A stretch of 64,000 nucleotides of DNA from UBA2421 sp002343075. Its GTDB lineage: Bacteria > Planctomycetota > Phycisphaerae > Tepidisphaerales > Tepidisphaeraceae. Both the position numbers and the translations under genes were made by a program. Location of the stretch: NCBI GenBank assembly GCA_937982565.1, contig CALJLN010000009.1, positions 1-64,000 on the forward strand. The letters are read 5' to 3'. Below, piece after piece: positions 42,757-51,060 of the stretch (its first letter is position 1; each line of letters starts with the position of its first letter). The notes below the pieces were generated by a model, which saw only the letters and a program-made list of their open reading frames with translations, had not been told where the DNA came from and ran no database searches.

Positions 42757-43654
42757 GGATATCAGGCAGCTTGCTTATTTCGTGGCCACCGTAGAAGCCG
42801 GCACGGTCAGCCGGGCCGCGGCGCGGGTGGGAGTTGCGCAGCCGTCGCTCAGCCAGCAGTTAAAGTCGCTGGAGGATTCGCTGGGCGTCCGGCTCTTTGA
42901 TCGGTTGCCGAGAGGTATGACGCCCACCGAGGCCGGAAGGGCATTGCTTCCCCGCGCGCGCAGAATCCTTGCTGAGGCAGCCGATCTCGAGCAAAACCTG
43001 AAGCGCGAAAGCAAAAGCACCGCAGGCATCCTGGCCGTGGGTGCGATTCCGACTATTGCGCCATACGTTCTGCCGCACGCCATCGCATCGGTCGTGGAAG
43101 CGCGACGAGGCTGTGAAGTGACTGTGCGCGAAGACCTGACGGAAAACGTCCTGGAAGCACTTCTCGACTGCCAGATTGAATGCGCGCTCATCGCCACGCA
43201 GCCGGACGATGACCGAATCGCATTTGAACACCTGCGTGATGAGGAATTGGTTGTGGTCGCGCCGGCTTCGATGCGGTGGGCTTCAGCGGAGCTGCGCCTG
43301 ACCGACTTACGCGACCAACCAACGATCAGCCTGCACGAGATGCATTGCCTTGGGAGGCAGGTGGATGTGTTCTGCGAATTGAGGCGGCTAAGACCGCGTG
43401 TGGTATGCAAGATGACGCAGCTATCAACGATACTGAAACTGGTGTCGCTGGGCCTTGGGGTGTCGGTTGTGCCGGAAATGACCGCCGCGGTGGCGCGTGA
43501 GCCGGGCTGCGCCTACTCGCGGCTGCGTGGCGAGCGCCCGGTTCGCCCGCTGGGAATTGCCTGGCGAAAAGGGCGAAGGCGGTCGGCTGTGGCCATGAAC
43601 TTCGCAACAGCCGTGCAGGGGCTGCTGGCGTCGGATCGGCTGCGCATGAGATAG
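42755..43654 (+). CDS. oxyR: Hydrogen-peroxide sensor OxyR, LysR family
   Basis: A LysR-type regulator of 299 residues. The HTH domain reads LAYFVATVEAGTVSRAAARV and VAQPSLSQQLKSLE near the N-terminus. The sensor domain keeps both redox cysteines: Cys198 and Cys207 in HCLGRQVDVFC, exactly nine residues apart as in Escherichia coli (199/208). It is divergent from katA, and the site at 42720-42756 overlaps its start, so it probably controls katA and itself. Confidence 0.95.
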   Translation: MDIRQLAYFVATVEAGTVSRAAARVGVAQPSLSQQLKSLEDSLGVRLFDRLPRGMTPTEAGRALLPRARRILAEAADLEQNLKRESKSTAGILAVGAIPTIAPYVLPHAIASVVEARRGCEVTVREDLTENVLEALLDCQIECALIATQPDDDRIAFEHLRDEELVVVAPASMRWASAELRLTDLRDQPTISLHEMHCLGRQVDVFCELRRLRPRVVCKMTQLSTILKLVSLGLGVSVVPEMTAAVAREPGCAYSRLRGERPVRPLGIAWRKGRRRSAVAMNFATAVQGLLASDRLRMR

Positions 43655-43711
43655 CACTGGCCGATCCCGCCGGCGATACCTCGATCGAGCCAGCGGCAAA
43701 ACTGGGCAGAA

Positions 43712-44461
43712 TCACCGAAAGCCGCCGGAAATGTACAGCAATTCCCCGGTTATCCACGACGAATCGCTCGAAGCGAGAAAGACAGCCGCGGGGCCGATGT
43801 CCTGCGGCGCGCCGATGCGTCCAAGCGGTGTCGTCGCCTCCACCTGCGTGCGGAAGTCGCCTGCATGAAGCCCCGCAGCTTCCACGCCTTCAGTCAGCAC
43901 CATACCGGGGTTGATCGCATTGACTCGAATCTTTCTCGGCCCGAGTTCTTTCGCCAGTGTCCTTGTGATTGTATCAACCGCGCCCTTGGTCGCAGCGTAT
44001 ACGCTCGCCGCAGGGGGAGCGGAGATGCCTGCCACCGAGCCGATGTTGATCACGCTTCCACCATCGACACCAAAGTACCTCGCCGCCTCCTGAGTGGCGG
44101 TCAGCAAACCGAAGACATTCAGATCGAATTGCTTTCGGTACGATTCATAGGTCACCGCCTCGAGCGGCGCAAACTCGTAGACTCCGGCATTATTGACCAG
44201 CACATCCAGACGCGCGAAAGCGCGTTTCGTCTCGGCAAACATCCGCTGCACATCGCCGGGCTTCGACACGTCCGCCTGCACGGCAATTGCCTTTCCGCCA
44301 TCTGCCAGGATTCTGGCGACAACATCGTCCGCAGCCCGCGCGCTCGCCGCAAAGTTCACCACGACTGCTGCCCCTTCGGCCGCGAGGTGCGCGGCGATCG
44401 ACGCGCCAATGCCCTTTGAAGCCCCTGTGACAACTGCCACCTTTCCATCCAATTTTCCCAT
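43712..44461 (-). CDS. Short-chain dehydrogenase/reductase (SDR)
   Basis: A classical SDR of about 249 residues. The dinucleotide-binding TGASKGIGASIA is near residue 12, NNAG near residue 90, and the catalytic set is Ser in INIGSVAGIS, then YAATK (Tyr and Lys). The C-terminal GGFR end is typical. 3-oxoacyl-ACP reductase-like and glucose dehydrogenase-like members share this pattern, so the substrate is not determined. The ATG at 44461 has GGAG nine bases upstream; the longer frame starts with TTG. Confidence 0.9.
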   Translation of the reverse strand: MGKLDGKVAVVTGASKGIGASIAAHLAAEGAAVVVNFAASARAADDVVARILADGGKAIAVQADVSKPGDVQRMFAETKRAFARLDVLVNNAGVYEFAPLEAVTYESYRKQFDLNVFGLLTATQEAARYFGVDGGSVINIGSVAGISAPPAASVYAATKGAVDTITRTLAKELGPRKIRVNAINPGMVLTEGVEAAGLHAGDFRTQVEATTPLGRIGAPQDIGPAAVFLASSDSSWITGELLYISGGFR

Positions 44462-44645
44462 GATCAAAATGCTCCATGGCCTCGCGACGCATGCCGACCG
44501 AGCTTAAGCTCACCGATTCTCATGCGTCACCATTAGCCGAAGCACAGTAGGCATGTGGCAGAACAGAGTCAAAAGGCCTGCGCTTCCGGCGGACATGACA
44601 TGTTCCGCGCGCAAGGCTGGCAAGGCGAGTGTCGCGGCATCCGGC

Positions 44646-45275
44646 ATGAAGTGCCATCCATCATCTCGAGTCATCTCCCGGCTGCCCGATTCGGATCGGC
44701 TCGAGCTCCCATTCTTTGAACAGCCAGCGCTGCGACTGTCCCGCTCGCTACTAGGGTGCGTGATGGCACGGCGAGTGGGCGCTCGGGTCTTGCGGGCGCG
44801 TGTGGTCGAAGTGGAGGCGTATCTGGGGCCGAAAGATCTCGCCTCGCATTCATCGAAGGGCCGGACCCCTCGCACTGAGGTCATGTTTGGCCCCCCCGGA
44901 CGGGCGTACGTTTACTTCGTGTATGGCATGCATTGGTTGTTCAATATTGTTTGCGGGAGAGAAGGGGCGGCCCACGCGGTCCTTATTCGTGCTGCCGACC
45001 CGATGGACGGCTGGGATGCACGGCTGACAGGCCCGGCCCGGCTCACATCAGCGTTTGGCATCACCGGTTTGCATAATCGGCTCGACCTGTGCAGCGGGCC
45101 GATCGGTTTCACCGGTGATCCGTCTTATCGTCCGCGCATTATCCGGACGGCGCGAATCGGCGTGGACTACGCCGGCGACTGGAAAGACCGCCCGTTGCGG
45201 TTCATCGACGTCTCCAACCCCGTTGCCCTGAAGCTCAAGGGCATTCCAAGAGAACAACTTTCCCCGCGGCGGTGA
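44646..45275 (+). CDS. DNA-3-methyladenine glycosylase, Mpg type
   Basis: A base-excision-repair glycosylase of the AAG/Mpg family. LSRSLLGCVMARR, then RARVVEVEAYLGPKDLASH with the catalytic Glu, then VYFVYGMHWLFN (with the intercalating Tyr), and the C-terminal IRTARIGVDYAGDW are the family marks. About 209 residues from the ATG at 44646; the longer frame from 44553 adds a Cys/Lys-rich stretch with no support. It ends 26 bases before the convergent dnaB gene. Confidence 0.93.
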   Translation: MKCHPSSRVISRLPDSDRLELPFFEQPALRLSRSLLGCVMARRVGARVLRARVVEVEAYLGPKDLASHSSKGRTPRTEVMFGPPGRAYVYFVYGMHWLFNIVCGREGAAHAVLIRAADPMDGWDARLTGPARLTSAFGITGLHNRLDLCSGPIGFTGDPSYRPRIIRTARIGVDYAGDWKDRPLRFIDVSNPVALKLKGIPREQLSPRR

Positions 45276-45301
45276 TCTGACTGCGAACAGGCCTGCGTGG
45301 A

Positions 45302-46663
45302 TTAGAACGGGTCGGTGGCACCCGACAAGTTCTTAAATGTGGTTGTGCGATTATCAAACGTCAGCTTCACCGTACCGGTCGGCCCGTTGCGTTGCTTGGC
45401 GATGATGATTTCGGCGATGTTGTCCGGCTCAAAGTTTGGGTCAGACATGCGATAGTAGTCCTCACGATGCAGCAGCATGACCACGTCGGCATCCTGTTCG
45501 ATCGAACCAGACTCGCGCAAATCGCTCATACGCGGACGGTGGCCTTCCCGGCCTTCGGTGGCGCGGTTTAGCTGGCTCAGGCAAATCACTGGAATGGAAA
45601 GCTCCCGCGCGACTGCCTTGATACCCCGGGAGATTTCGCTGATCTGCTGCTGCCGACTTTCCGGGCCGGGGTTATCCATTAGCTGCATGTAGTCGATCAT
45701 CAGACACTTGATATCGTGCTGTTGCTTCAGCCGCCGGGCCTTGGCGCGCAGGTCGAGCACGGTCAATCCCGGCGTGTCGTCGACCATGATCGTGACCTTG
45801 TAAAGCTCATTCACCACCGCGGCGAGCTTTTGCACTTCGGTGGGCTGGCACATCCCCCGGCGGACTTTCTGCGCGTCAATTCCTGCCCGGCTGCATAGCA
45901 TGCGCTGGGCCAGTTGCTGCCGAGACATTTCCAGCGAAAAGACCGCAGTTGGCAGCCGGCTGTTGGCACTCACATGCTCGATAATGTTCATTCCGAACGC
46001 GGTTTTGCCGACCGATGGACGCGCCGCGACGATAATCAGTTCGCCATCCTGCATGCCATTAAGCATGTCATCGATCTCAAAGAACCCCGTCTCCACCCCC
46101 CGGCGGCCACGCTCTTCGAGCATGTTATAGACTTCCATTGCCACATCGCCGAGCGAATGGACCTGGTTGGAAACCTTCTTCTCTGCAATCTCAAAGATGC
46201 GCTTCTCCGCCCGATCGAGCACATGTTCGGCACTCTCGTGCGGCGCATAAGCCTCACGCAAACTCTCCCCGGCTGCGCTGATGAGCGACCGCAACAGCGC
46301 CTTTTCACGGACGATCTTCGCATAATGCGGCGCGTGGGCCGCAGACGGCACTGAGTTAAGTAGCTGCCCGAGGTACGCAGTCCCGCCCACTTCTTCAAGA
46401 CGGCCGCGCTTGTTCAACTCTTCCCGCACCACAACGGCATCGATGGGGCGGTTGTTCTGGTAAAGATCGATCAACACTTCAAACACGACAACATGATCAT
46501 CGCGATAGAACGAGTCGCGATCGACAAGCGTCACGATGTCGCCGATGATGTGCTTATCCAGCATCATCGAGCCTAGCAGGCACATCTCAGCTTCAATGCT
46601 GTGGGGAGGCAGCCGGTCAAACGGCTGGGAAAACTCGGGCGTGGGAATACGCAGTTCGCTCAT
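45302..46663 (-). CDS. dnaB: Replicative DNA helicase
   Basis: The hexameric helicase that unwinds DNA ahead of the replisome. The N-terminal domain starts RLPPHSIEAEMCLLGSMM; the RecA-like motor has VAARPSVGKTAFGMN near residue 215, KCLMIDYMQLM, and VICLSQLNRATEGR; QRNGPTGTV near the end is the usual close. Length 453 is normal. It is the last gene of the glmU-prs-rplY-pth-rpsF-ssb-rplI order, but separated from rplI by a 323-base structured gap. Confidence 0.97.
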   Translation of the reverse strand: MSELRIPTPEFSQPFDRLPPHSIEAEMCLLGSMMLDKHIIGDIVTLVDRDSFYRDDHVVVFEVLIDLYQNNRPIDAVVVREELNKRGRLEEVGGTAYLGQLLNSVPSAAHAPHYAKIVREKALLRSLISAAGESLREAYAPHESAEHVLDRAEKRIFEIAEKKVSNQVHSLGDVAMEVYNMLEERGRRGVETGFFEIDDMLNGMQDGELIIVAARPSVGKTAFGMNIIEHVSANSRLPTAVFSLEMSRQQLAQRMLCSRAGIDAQKVRRGMCQPTEVQKLAAVVNELYKVTIMVDDTPGLTVLDLRAKARRLKQQHDIKCLMIDYMQLMDNPGPESRQQQISEISRGIKAVARELSIPVICLSQLNRATEGREGHRPRMSDLRESGSIEQDADVVMLLHREDYYRMSDPNFEPDNIAEIIIAKQRNGPTGTVKLTFDNRTTTFKNLSGATDPF

Positions 46664-46860
46664 GAGACACCATCCGTGGCCAACAACTCAAGGATTGTAT
46701 GCGAAGGATTATCACTGGCCTGCAATGATCTCACAAGAGATCGGCCGATGAGCGATAAGTTGTCCACCGGAGTTGTTCACCGTGTGGAAAACTTCAGACC
46801 AACCCGCGGACGCGTGATGCGGAGGGAATCAGTGGGGAGAAATACCGGGGGTAGAACACC

Positions 46861-46967
46861 AAAGCAGGCGTGCGGCGGGACAAAACCGGGCGGCGGGGGA
46901 GTGATCACTCCGCCTTCTGCCCGACCTTTCTCACGCCGCACGCCTTTATGCGTCGAAACGCCTGCTT
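46861..46967 (-). promoter_or_regulatory. Structured rplI-dnaB leader with two alternative hairpins
   Basis: On the minus strand, after the rplI stop at 46987, come segment A AAGCAGGCGT (46958-46967), segment B AGGCGTGCGGCG (46934-46945), and a shared downstream arm at 46862-46877. The arm is complementary to A through ACGCCTGCTT (ten bases) and to B through CGCCGCACGCCT (twelve bases), but cannot pair with both. Between them is a nested hairpin with the 14-base palindrome GGAGTGATCACTCC (46898-46911) inside GGCGG/CCGCC and CGGGC/GCCCG stems, followed by TTTT (46882-46885), like a terminator. This is the pattern of an attenuator; function is inferred. The rest of the 46664-46986 gap shows no gene. 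Confidence 0.6.
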
Positions 46968-46986
46968 GCGTCAAAAACCGGCCCGG

Positions 46987-47508
46987 TCACTCGGCGGCGG
47001 GGGTTTCCGCTTGCTTGCTCTTGGCAAATGCGTCCATGGCTGCCTTGCTTTCGGCGTCGGCGTGGACCCACACCTTCAGTTCCGCCTCCAGATCGTCGGC
47101 GAACGAAACGACCACCGCATAATCGGCGACGCGATCGAGCTTGCCCGGAAGATTGATATCGTCGGGGTTGACGTCGAAGCCCTGCGACTGCAGTTGCTTG
47201 GCGATGTCGGTAGCGCCGACACTGCCGAAGAGGTGGCCCTGCTCGTTGGCGCGGCGTTCGAGATGAACTTCGACGCCCTTGAGCTTGGCGATGAGCTTTT
47301 CCTGCTCCCCGCGGCGGGCCTTTTCGATGCGCTCGATCTCTTTCTTGCGCTCTTCCACCTTTTTCACGTTGCCGGGTGTGGGCTCGACGGCCAAATCCTT
47401 TGGCACCAGATAGTTACGCGCGTACCCGGCCGACACTTCGACGATATCGCCGACCCGGCCGACATGTTTAATCGATTCTTTGAGAAGCAGTTTGACGTTG
47501 TTTGCCAT
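46987..47508 (-). CDS. rplI: 50S ribosomal protein L9
   Basis: A 173-residue L9. The N-terminal rRNA-binding domain begins MANNVKLLLKESIKHVGRVG and holds GYARNYLVPK; the connecting helix is long and charged; the C-terminal domain has GKLFGSVG-like GHLFGSVGATDI. A GAGG lies ten bases upstream of the ATG at 47508; the longer frame to 47820 is a shadow of ssb. It follows ssb after 37 bases. Confidence 0.96.
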   Translation of the reverse strand: MANNVKLLLKESIKHVGRVGDIVEVSAGYARNYLVPKDLAVEPTPGNVKKVEERKKEIERIEKARRGEQEKLIAKLKGVEVHLERRANEQGHLFGSVGATDIAKQLQSQGFDVNPDDINLPGKLDRVADYAVVVSFADDLEAELKVWVHADAESKAAMDAFAKSKQAETPAAE

Positions 47509-47545
47509 GATTACCTCGGAATAAACTCTCACAAATGTTGTTGAT

Positions 47546-48067
47546 TTAGAACGGAATATCTTCGCCCTTAAACTCTTGCGCGTCGCCGATCGGTGGGCCG
47601 TCATCGTCGGGCGGGGGGGCGGCCTGTTGCTGGCTCCGGCCGGCCGGCGACCGCTGGGGCGCACGGCTTGCCGGGCGGCCCCCTTCGTCATCGCCATAGC
47701 TCTGTCCGCCGCCGCCGCCTTGGCCGGGGCCGTCACGGCCACCGACGAACTGAAAATCTTCAACGACGACGAGGAGCCGACTGCGCTTCCCGCCGCCGTT
47801 CTTGTCGTCCCATTGGTCATACTTCAGCCGACCCGAAATGAAGATCGGCTTACCCTTGGTGAAGTAGGTGTTGATGAGTTCTGCCTGTTTGGACCAGGCA
47901 GTACAGTCAACAAATGTGACTTCTTCGCGAAGGCTCCCGTCGGCTGCCTTGAACTTGCGGTTGCACGCTAGCCCGAAGTCGCAGACAGCAGCCTGCGACG
48001 GCGTGTAGCGAAGCTGCGGGTCGCGCGTCAGGTTGCCCATGAGGATGACTTGATTAAAACTGGCCAT
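47546..48067 (-). CDS. ssb: Single-stranded DNA-binding protein
   Basis: A 173-residue SSB. The OB-fold starts MASFNQVILMGNLTRDPQLRY, followed by FISGRLKYDQWDD; a Gly/Arg/Pro-rich linker (about residues 105-155) and an acidic tip ending KGEDIPF complete it. The tip recruits replication and repair partners. A strong GGAGG precedes the ATG. It lies between rpsF and rplI, the usual order rpsF-ssb-(rpsR)-rplI, but rpsR is missing here. Confidence 0.96.
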   Translation of the reverse strand: MASFNQVILMGNLTRDPQLRYTPSQAAVCDFGLACNRKFKAADGSLREEVTFVDCTAWSKQAELINTYFTKGKPIFISGRLKYDQWDDKNGGGKRSRLLVVVEDFQFVGGRDGPGQGGGGGQSYGDDEGGRPASRAPQRSPAGRSQQQAAPPPDDDGPPIGDAQEFKGEDIPF

Positions 48068-48091
48068 GTCGCCTCCCGAAAATTGGTGCGA

Positions 48092-48538
48092 TTAATCTCT
48101 GCCCATTCCGGCGGTATCGGCGTCGGCGCGCGGTCGGCGCGGACGATCGTCGTAGGAATTGAAAGCGGGGCGGTCCCAACTCGGACGCTCCTCGCGCGGC
48201 TGGATCGGCTGCGGTTCGACGGCGTTCATTTCCTTCTCATTCAGATGGTCGGCGGTGGTGATCATGACGCGCAGCACATCTTCGCTGAGGTTGACATCGC
48301 GCTCCATCGCCGCAATGCCGCCGCCGGGCGCGGTGAAGAAGGCAATGATGTACAAGCCGCGCTTGTTCTTGCCGATTTCGTAGGCGAGCTTGCGCTCGTC
48401 CCACTTCTTGATGACCATGATAGTCCCGCCGTGACGTTCGATGATGCCGCGCGCGATCTTGATGCTCGCATCGACCTCGGCCGTCGCCGCCGCCGGAAAA
48501 AGAAACATTGCTTCGTACTGTGCGTTCTTCTTAGCCAT
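48092..48538 (-). CDS. rpsF: 30S ribosomal protein S6
   Basis: A 148-residue S6. The family core is YEAMFLFPAAAT at the N-terminus, then GGTIMVIKKWDERKLAYEI and KRGLYIIAFFTAP. The last 40 residues are an Arg/Pro/Asp-rich tail not found in many bacteria. GGAGT lies eleven bases upstream of the ATG at 48538. It lies 24 bases before ssb. Confidence 0.95.
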   Translation of the reverse strand: MAKKNAQYEAMFLFPAAATAEVDASIKIARGIIERHGGTIMVIKKWDERKLAYEIGKNKRGLYIIAFFTAPGGGIAAMERDVNLSEDVLRVMITTADHLNEKEMNAVEPQPIQPREERPSWDRPAFNSYDDRPRRPRADADTAGMGRD

Positions 48539-48669
48539 GATTGTGCCACTCCTAGCACGGGTTTGACCATCGCACCATGCGACGGCCGCTAGTATCTGAA
48601 TATCCGATCGTCTTGGGTCGGATGGCCGGCCAGACAACCTGCCGGCACCCGACAATTTGAGACAATCAT

Positions 48670-49278
48670 CTATTCCTCGACAGCGTTGAACAAGCTCATT
48701 GCTGTCTCGATTCCTTTGTCTATCCATGTGACGATCGCGCCACATGCACGGTCGACTGCAGGATCGACTCGCTTTCTCTGCTCGGCTTCGAACTTCTGCA
48801 GCACATAATCCCGCTGGGGGATAAACGCCGGTTTCGGATCGATGCCGATTCTCAATCGCGGGTACTGTTGGGTGCCCAGCGACTGCTCTATGTCCTTCAA
48901 GCCATTATGTCCGCCGGAACTTCCACCGGCCCGCAGCCGCAAGCGGCCAGTGGGCAGGGCGAGGTCGTCCAAAACGATCATGATGTCTGACGGCGCAAGC
49001 TGGTAAAACGCCATCGCCGCCTGCACACTCTTACCGCTGACGTTCATATACGTCATCGGTTCGAGCAACAACACCTTCTCATCTCCGCCGGTGGTTCGGG
49101 CAACCAATCCGTCGAGCGTCAATCCGTCGAACTTCTGCCGCGATTGACTCTTAAACTGCTCTGGCTTGCCTAGCCAGCCGAGCTTGGCGGCCAATCGCTC
49201 CACAACCTCAAAACCGATGTTGTGCCGCGTGCCCGCATACTCGCTGCCGGGATTGCCAAGGCCGACGACCAGTTTCAT
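48670..49278 (-). CDS. pth: Peptidyl-tRNA hydrolase
   Basis: Recycles peptidyl-tRNAs that fall off the ribosome. VVGLGNPGSEYAGTRHNIGF at the N-terminus includes the catalytic His and Asn; IVLDDLALPTGRLRLRAGGS with the catalytic Asp and GGHNGLKDI complete the family marks. Length 202 is normal. It lies 53 bases after rplY, a common pairing. Confidence 0.96.
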   Translation of the reverse strand: MKLVVGLGNPGSEYAGTRHNIGFEVVERLAAKLGWLGKPEQFKSQSRQKFDGLTLDGLVARTTGGDEKVLLLEPMTYMNVSGKSVQAAMAFYQLAPSDIMIVLDDLALPTGRLRLRAGGSSGGHNGLKDIEQSLGTQQYPRLRIGIDPKPAFIPQRDYVLQKFEAEQRKRVDPAVDRACGAIVTWIDKGIETAMSLFNAVEE

Positions 49279-49331
49279 TGCCAGTTTCCAATCGCCCGAT
49301 GCTTTGGCAAACCCGGTGACTGCACACCCGG

Positions 49332-49991
49332 CTACTTCTTCGCCGGTGCAGCAGCAGCGGCGGCGGCGTCATCTTCCGGCTTCTTGCCGCCGATGACTTC
49401 CGGCTCGGCAGCGGCTTCTTCAGTGGCGGCGGCGACCTGCTCTTTCACCTCGCGCACCTGTGCTACCATCAGATCTTCATCCTGAGTGCATTTCACACCC
49501 GGCGGGAGCTTGAGATCCTTGATATAGAGCACGCTGTCCATGCCCATTTCCGTCACATCATGCACGATGATGTCGGGAATATCAGTCACGACGCACTCGA
49601 TCTCCAACTCATTGACAATCTGTTGCAGCACGCCGCCGTCCTTTTCGCCCTTGGGTTCGCCCTTGAGTTCGAGCGAGACGGTGAGTTCGACGCGTTCATT
49701 GAGATCGACGCGTGCGAAGTCGACGTGCAATACCTCGATGCCGAGGTGATCGTACTGCACTTCCTTTACGAGGGCATTTTCCTTCCCACCGTCAAGCGCC
49801 AGCTCGAAAAGGTGGGCGCCGTGCGTGAGATGCGTCGTCACTTCCTTGCGATTGAGCGTGATCGGGACCACATCCTGCTTGTGGCCATAAATGACGCCGG
49901 GTAGTTTGCCCGAGTCGCGCAGACGCTTGTTGGCACGACTGCCAAGCTCGCTTCGCTTGTTGGCTGAAACCACTGCTGCTTTACTTGCCAT
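49332..49991 (-). CDS. rplY: 50S ribosomal protein L25/general stress protein Ctc
   Basis: A 219-residue L25 of the long (Ctc/TL5) type, binding 5S rRNA. SRANKRLRDSGKLPGVIYGH is in the N-terminal domain, then VQYDHLGIEVLHVDF; the C-terminal beta domain has LYIKDLKLPPGVKC and ends in a Pro/Ala/Glu/Lys-rich tail. AGAGG lies upstream of the ATG. It lies between prs and pth, a conserved order. Confidence 0.95.
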   Translation of the reverse strand: MASKAAVVSANKRSELGSRANKRLRDSGKLPGVIYGHKQDVVPITLNRKEVTTHLTHGAHLFELALDGGKENALVKEVQYDHLGIEVLHVDFARVDLNERVELTVSLELKGEPKGEKDGGVLQQIVNELEIECVVTDIPDIIVHDVTEMGMDSVLYIKDLKLPPGVKCTQDEDLMVAQVREVKEQVAAATEEAAAEPEVIGGKKPEDDAAAAAAAPAKK

Positions 49992-50088
49992 GATGCATAC
50001 CTCTAACTTTCATCTGCCATGCCAGCCTCCGAGGCCGGCTGAACTCTGCTGCGGCTGATTGGAGCCGCGGCCCTAAAACCATAAAACT

Positions 50089-51057
50089 CTATTCCGGTGA
50101 CTCCCGCAGAAGCTCGCTCACACTCCGGTTGTAGTGAATGCGTTCGATCGCGTTTCCGAGCAAACCCGCCACGCTGAGCTGCACCAGGCGGTCTTGTATC
50201 GGCTTGGCGCGCTCACCGAGCGGAATCGTGTCGGTGACGGCCAACTGGGTAAACGGCGCCGCGGCCAGTCGTTCCATCGCCGGGGGCGCGAACACTGCGT
50301 GCGTGGCGGCGACGTAGATGTCCTTCACGCCGTGCTCTTTCAAAATCTTCATCGCCTCCGTAACCGTGCCGGCGGTGGTGATCATGTCATCGACCATGAG
50401 CACATTTTTCCCCTCGACGTCGCCGATGATCGCCTTGCTTTCGATCTTGGTGGCGGACTTGCGGCGCTTGTCGATGATGCAAATCTCCCCGCCGAGCATG
50501 TTCGCGTAAACCTGCGCGCGCTTCACATTGCCGACGTCCGGGCTGACAAAAACGCGATTACTCAGTTTCAGCCCCCGAATCCACTTCGCAACCACCGGCC
50601 CGGCGTTCAGATGGTCCACCGGAATATCAAAAAACCCCTGAACCTGTGCCGCATGCAGATCGACGGCCACCACGCGATCGGTGCCGGCGCGTTCGAGCAG
50701 GTTGGCAACCAGCTTGGCCGTGATGGGGGTACGGCCTTCGTCCTTGCGATCCTGCCGGGCATAGCCAAAGTAGGGAACGACCGCCGTGACGCGCCCCGCG
50801 CTGGCCCGGCGGAGTGTGTCTATCCAGATGAACAGCTCCATCAGGTGCGAGTTAATGGGGTGACACGTCGGCTGAATGACAAAACAATCGCGCCCGCGGA
50901 CGTCTTCATCGATGCGGACCATAAGCTCGCCGTCGGGGAAGATTTCCGTACGGCCCCGTCCCAGGGGCACATCAAGGTGGTCGCAGATCTTCTGCGCCAG
51001 TACAGGATTGGCCCTGCCTGTGAACAGCTTCACTTTATCTGCGTCAAGCTCGCTCAC
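50089..51057 (-). CDS. prs: Ribose-phosphate pyrophosphokinase
   Basis: Makes PRPP from ribose 5-phosphate and ATP, used by purF, pyrimidine, His and Trp pathways. ELMVRIDEDVRGRDCFVIQP and the PRPP-binding KNVLMVDDMITTAGT are the family motifs; YARQDRKDEGRTPITAKL is the catalytic flexible loop. The start is GTG at 51057, with a GAGGTGA Shine-Dalgarno inside the end of glmU; the gap is three bases, so translation is coupled. Confidence 0.97.
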   Translation of the reverse strand: MSELDADKVKLFTGRANPVLAQKICDHLDVPLGRGRTEIFPDGELMVRIDEDVRGRDCFVIQPTCHPINSHLMELFIWIDTLRRASAGRVTAVVPYFGYARQDRKDEGRTPITAKLVANLLERAGTDRVVAVDLHAAQVQGFFDIPVDHLNAGPVVAKWIRGLKLSNRVFVSPDVGNVKRAQVYANMLGGEICIIDKRRKSATKIESKAIIGDVEGKNVLMVDDMITTAGTVTEAMKILKEHGVKDIYVAATHAVFAPPAMERLAAAPFTQLAVTDTIPLGERAKPIQDRLVQLSVAGLLGNAIERIHYNRSVSELLRESPE

Positions 51058-51060
51058 CGG

